Assembly: GCF_004519545.1 (NCBI RefSeq)
Contig: NZ_SDKM01000002.1
Coordinates: 186,001-250,000 of the forward strand
Length of the DNA stretch: 64,000 nt
Reading direction: 5' to 3'
Source of the DNA: Nocardioides guangzhouensis
GTDB taxonomy: Bacteria > Actinomycetota > Actinomycetes > Propionibacteriales > Nocardioidaceae
Shown here: positions 63,152 through 64,000 of the stretch, piece after piece
Layout of the letters: the number at the start of each line of letters is the position of its first letter
How positions within the stretch are numbered: the first letter of the stretch is position 1
Notes under the pieces: generated by a model
Told to the model about the DNA's origin: nothing
The model's database searches: none
The model's input: only the letters and a program-made list of their open reading frames with translations
Made by a program: the position numbers and the translations under genes

Positions 63152-64000
63152 TCACTGCGGCGCGGGAACCTTGAACGGGTTGCGGATCAACGCCCACGAC
63201 ACCGCACCCCCGAGGGCGAGCAGCAGCGCACAGGCGACCATCGCCTTCCGGTAGCCGACCTCGAACAGGGCGGGGTCGGCGTACTCCGCGCCGGTGAGGC
63301 CGACCGCCGCCGGCAGCGCGGCCACCGCCAGCAGCGAACCCGAGCGGGCCACGGCGTTGTTGACGCCGCTGGCGATCCCGGCCCGGTGCCCCGGTGCCGC
63401 CGCGAGCACGGTCGCGGTCAGCGGCGCGACCATCACCGCCAGGCCGAGGCCGAACACCACGAGCCCGGGCAGCGCGTCGGTGACGTAGCGCATGCCGGCG
63501 TCGATGCCGACCAGCAGGAAGGTGCCGGCGGACATTGCCAGCGGCCCGACCGTCATCGGGATGCGCGGGCCGATCCGGGTGCCCAGCGCACCGAACCGGC
63601 TGGCGAGAAAGAGCAGGCAGAGCGTGATCGGCAGCATCGCCACCCCGGCCGCGAGGGCCGACCAGCCGACGACGACCTGCAGCTGGAGGACGACGAAGAA
63701 GCTGACCGCGCCCAGCGCGGCGTACACGAGGAACGTCATCGCGTTGGCGGCGCTGAAAGTCCGATCACGGAACAGCCCGAGCGGCAGCATCGGGTGGCTG
63801 CTGCGGCTCTCGACCAGGAGGAAGCCGACCGCGGCCCCGATCCCGAGGACCGCGGCTAGGGCGGCGACCGGGGATCCCCACTCGATCAGCGCGTACGTCG
63901 ACCCGCCCAGCGCCAGCGACCCGAGCGCCGCCCCGGTGACGTCGAACCGGCGGGAGGCCGACGGGTCCGAGGTCTCGGGGACGTACCGCTGCGCGATGAG
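63152..64000 (-). CDS. MFS drug/metabolite exporter, C-terminal part
   Basis: The reading frame stays open to the right edge, giving 282 residues of the C-terminus. Multiple membrane helices and text such as PMLPLGLFRDRTFSAANAMTFLVYAALGAVSFFVVLQLQVV, GLGLAVMVAPLTATVLAAAPGHRAGIASGVNNAVARSG match the 14-helix EmrB/QacA (DHA2) family. The GIASGVNNA motif is characteristic. It is an H+-driven efflux pump of unknown substrate; the start lies outside the window. Confidence 0.88.
   Translation of the reverse strand, partial: LIAQRYVPETSDPSASRRFDVTGAALGSLALGGSTYALIEWGSPVAALAAVLGIGAAVGFLLVESRSSHPMLPLGLFRDRTFSAANAMTFLVYAALGAVSFFVVLQLQVVVGWSALAAGVAMLPITLCLLFLASRFGALGTRIGPRIPMTVGPLAMSAGTFLLVGIDAGMRYVTDALPGLVVFGLGLAVMVAPLTATVLAAAPGHRAGIASGVNNAVARSGSLLAVAALPAAVGLTGAEYADPALFEVGYRKAMVACALLLALGGAVSWALIRNPFKVPAPQ

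Noticed and set aside
60476..63859. Very long plus-strand open frame (over 1100 codons)
   Set aside because: It runs antisense across the FMO, M15 peptidase and MFS genes, has Arg/Gly/Asp/His-rich low-complexity text and no family motif. Such frames are common in high-GC DNA.

Overview
The window is very GC-rich, uses GTG and TTG starts freely, packs genes into operons with 4-nt ATGA/GTGA overlaps, and has several apparently leaderless promoters (a TANNNT box 6-7 nt before the start codon). Gene content and style fit a high-GC actinobacterium, most likely an aerobic Nocardioidaceae-type organism. That placement is inferred from style and remembered protein families, not from a marker gene. 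No rRNA, tRNA, CRISPR, transposase or integrase is visible.

Layout. 1-4453: start of aat, an EcsC-like protein, and an operon of two sulfotransferases flanking an unknown protein. 4460-9568: a leucine/isovalerate-type operon (methylcrotonyl-CoA carboxylase beta and alpha, HMG-CoA lyase) divergent from a TetR regulator, with two near-identical 16-bp palindromes between them. 9659-24133: housekeeping and stress genes (methyltransferase, FMN reductase, luciferase-like monooxygenase, SNF2 helicase with SWIM protein, glutathione peroxidase, DUF1800/DUF1501 pair, RecQ with a phosphoribosyltransferase-like tail, thioredoxin-like lipoprotein, arylamine N-acetyltransferase). 24295-28117: sulfatase lipoprotein, an unusual thioredoxin-reductase-like flavoprotein and a universal stress protein.

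The core of the window is 28203-52646, a methylated-amine and one-carbon region. betB-betA and a betaine-type ABC transporter take up and oxidise choline to glycine betaine. A dimethylglycine oxidase/dehydrogenase with etfBA strips later methyl groups onto folate. An MttB-family methyltransferase without pyrrolysine, a corrinoid protein, a methyl-THF methyltransferase, a [2Fe-2S] corrinoid activator and a DUF1638 protein form a complete corrinoid demethylation module, which could perform betaine to dimethylglycine. purU, fhs and metF process the folate-bound carbon. Two IclR regulators sit in this region. One has a 30-bp near-contiguous inverted repeat at its own promoter. The other lies beside TTGCG/CGCAA motifs that recur upstream of the dimethylglycine oxidase, betB, purU, probably the betaine-binding protein gene and metF, suggesting one regulon.

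49733-64000 holds a VOC protein, an orphan tail-tube-like protein, a secreted protein, a ComB-like phosphatase, an M13 peptidase, a glycoside-hydrolase-like lipoprotein, quinone oxidoreductase, SDR and FMO genes, an M15 peptidase lipoprotein and the C-terminal part of an MFS exporter running off the right edge. REP-like 39-41 bp elements sit at three gene junctions, and one of them supplies a stop codon.
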